This document shows positions 63,679 through 64,000 of a DNA stretch of 64,000 nt, in pieces (the first letter of the stretch is position 1; the number at the start of each line of letters is the position of its first letter). A program made the translations under genes and the position numbers. The notes below the pieces were generated by a model, which worked only from the letters and a program-made list of their open reading frames with translations, did not search any database and was not told the DNA's origin. This DNA comes from Euleptes europaea (taxonomy: Eukaryota; Chordata; Lepidosauria; Squamata; Sphaerodactylidae): NCBI RefSeq assembly GCF_029931775.1, contig NC_079321.1, positions 12,668,501-12,732,500 of the forward strand, in the 5' to 3' direction.

Positions 63679-64000
63679 ATAGGGTTGCCAGGTGGGCGGT
63701 TTTGGCGGGCAATTGACTGCTGAGACAGCAAGGTAGACTTCCTCTGAATGTGGAGGATCCACTTAAGTGTTTTGATTTAATAGTTCTTGATAACCTTTTC
63801 TCCTTCTCTGTGAATGTATTGAGACAGCAAGGGAAGAAGTCTGCTGCAGTAAAAGACAGCTCTGTGTGTTGAGTCAGTGGCTATTTATGCATGGGAGGTT
63901 TTGCCTTTGATTTGCCACTCTCTAGATGCACATTTCCCCCAGCCAAATTCTCAAAACTCTGCACAGGGGCTTATTGTTGAGTTCTGAGAATTCAGATGGG
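63679..64000. repeat. MITE end, dispersed repeat and partial fold-back MITE
   Basis: 63679-63700 is a 'TAGGGTTGCCA' end scrap. 63715-63840 matches 27316-27445. 63886-64000 is the left arm and centre of the second fold-back family (ttatgcatgggaggttttgc, ctctagatgcacatttcccc), cut by the window edge. Confidence 0.65.

Larger units (their letters stand above)
42714..64000 (+). other. ITGB2: ITGB2 (integrin beta-2, CD18) gene, 5' part
   Basis: Ten coding exons, all in phase and with GT/AG borders, give about 470 residues of a type I membrane protein. ITGB2 is the beta chain shared by the leukocyte integrins (LFA-1, Mac-1 and relatives). It pairs with alpha-L/M/X/D and binds ICAMs and complement iC3b at the cell surface. 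Seen here, in order: signal peptide, PSI domain, hybrid-domain halves around the beta-I domain, MIDAS DLSYS at about residues 134-138, specificity loop CPSKETLC, and the start of the Cys-rich stalk. It resembles human ITGB2 clearly more than ITGB7 or ITGB1 (for example [33 protein letters not shown]). The remaining EGF repeats, transmembrane segment and tail lie beyond the window. SLX9 lies divergently upstream, as in human. Confidence 0.95.

Noticed and set aside
1-64000. CRISPR array, operon or bacterial system
   Set aside because: The spliced integrin gene, SINEs and LINEs show vertebrate nuclear DNA. No regularly spaced identical repeats occur.

Overview
The window is vertebrate nuclear DNA, almost certainly from a squamate reptile (lizard; the species cannot be fixed from sequence alone). 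Evidence: introns with GT/AG borders, two recognisable single-copy genes, and a repeat load typical of squamates (Sauria-type tRNA SINEs, 5S-rRNA-derived SINEs, CR1 and RTE/BovB LINEs, many small hAT elements, a DIRS element). There is no prokaryotic gene structure, and most open frames are chance frames in repeats.

Layout. (1) About 1-28.8 kb: the 5' part of SLX9/FAM207A on the minus strand. Coding exon 1 is at 28417-28545 behind a GC-rich promoter, exon 2 at 19985-20093. I could not find later exons, which presumably lie beyond the left edge. (2) About 28.8-42.7 kb: intergenic space between two divergently transcribed genes, filled with hAT MITEs, possible LTR remnants, a CR1 with a 437-codon open frame and a BovB tail. 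(3) 42.7 kb to the right edge: the first ten coding exons of ITGB2 (integrin beta-2, CD18) on the plus strand. They encode about 470 residues: signal peptide, PSI domain, hybrid-domain parts, the whole beta-I domain with its MIDAS, and the start of the cysteine-rich EGF stalk. The head-to-head SLX9-ITGB2 arrangement is also found on human chromosome 21q22.3.

The most unusual content is in the repeats. Two short insertions (57253-57827 and 12177-12349) have inverted repeats, 14-16 bp target duplications and, on the minus strand, hammerhead-ribozyme-like cores. This suggests non-autonomous relatives of Penelope-like elements. A third, degraded copy follows 9864. Other notable points: a hAT element sits directly against an ITGB2 5' splice site, with the splice-site hexamer inside its target duplication; a MITE has inserted into a copy of its own family with a perfect 8-bp duplication; a tRNA-headed SINE is fused to a 5S-SINE body; a family of fold-back MITEs occurs in and just upstream of ITGB2; and a ~145-bp piece from beside SLX9 exon 1 recurs about 1.1 kb away.

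Repeat family names are by recognition of sequence features, not by database search. Exon borders were set by reading frame, splice consensus and remembered human orthologues.
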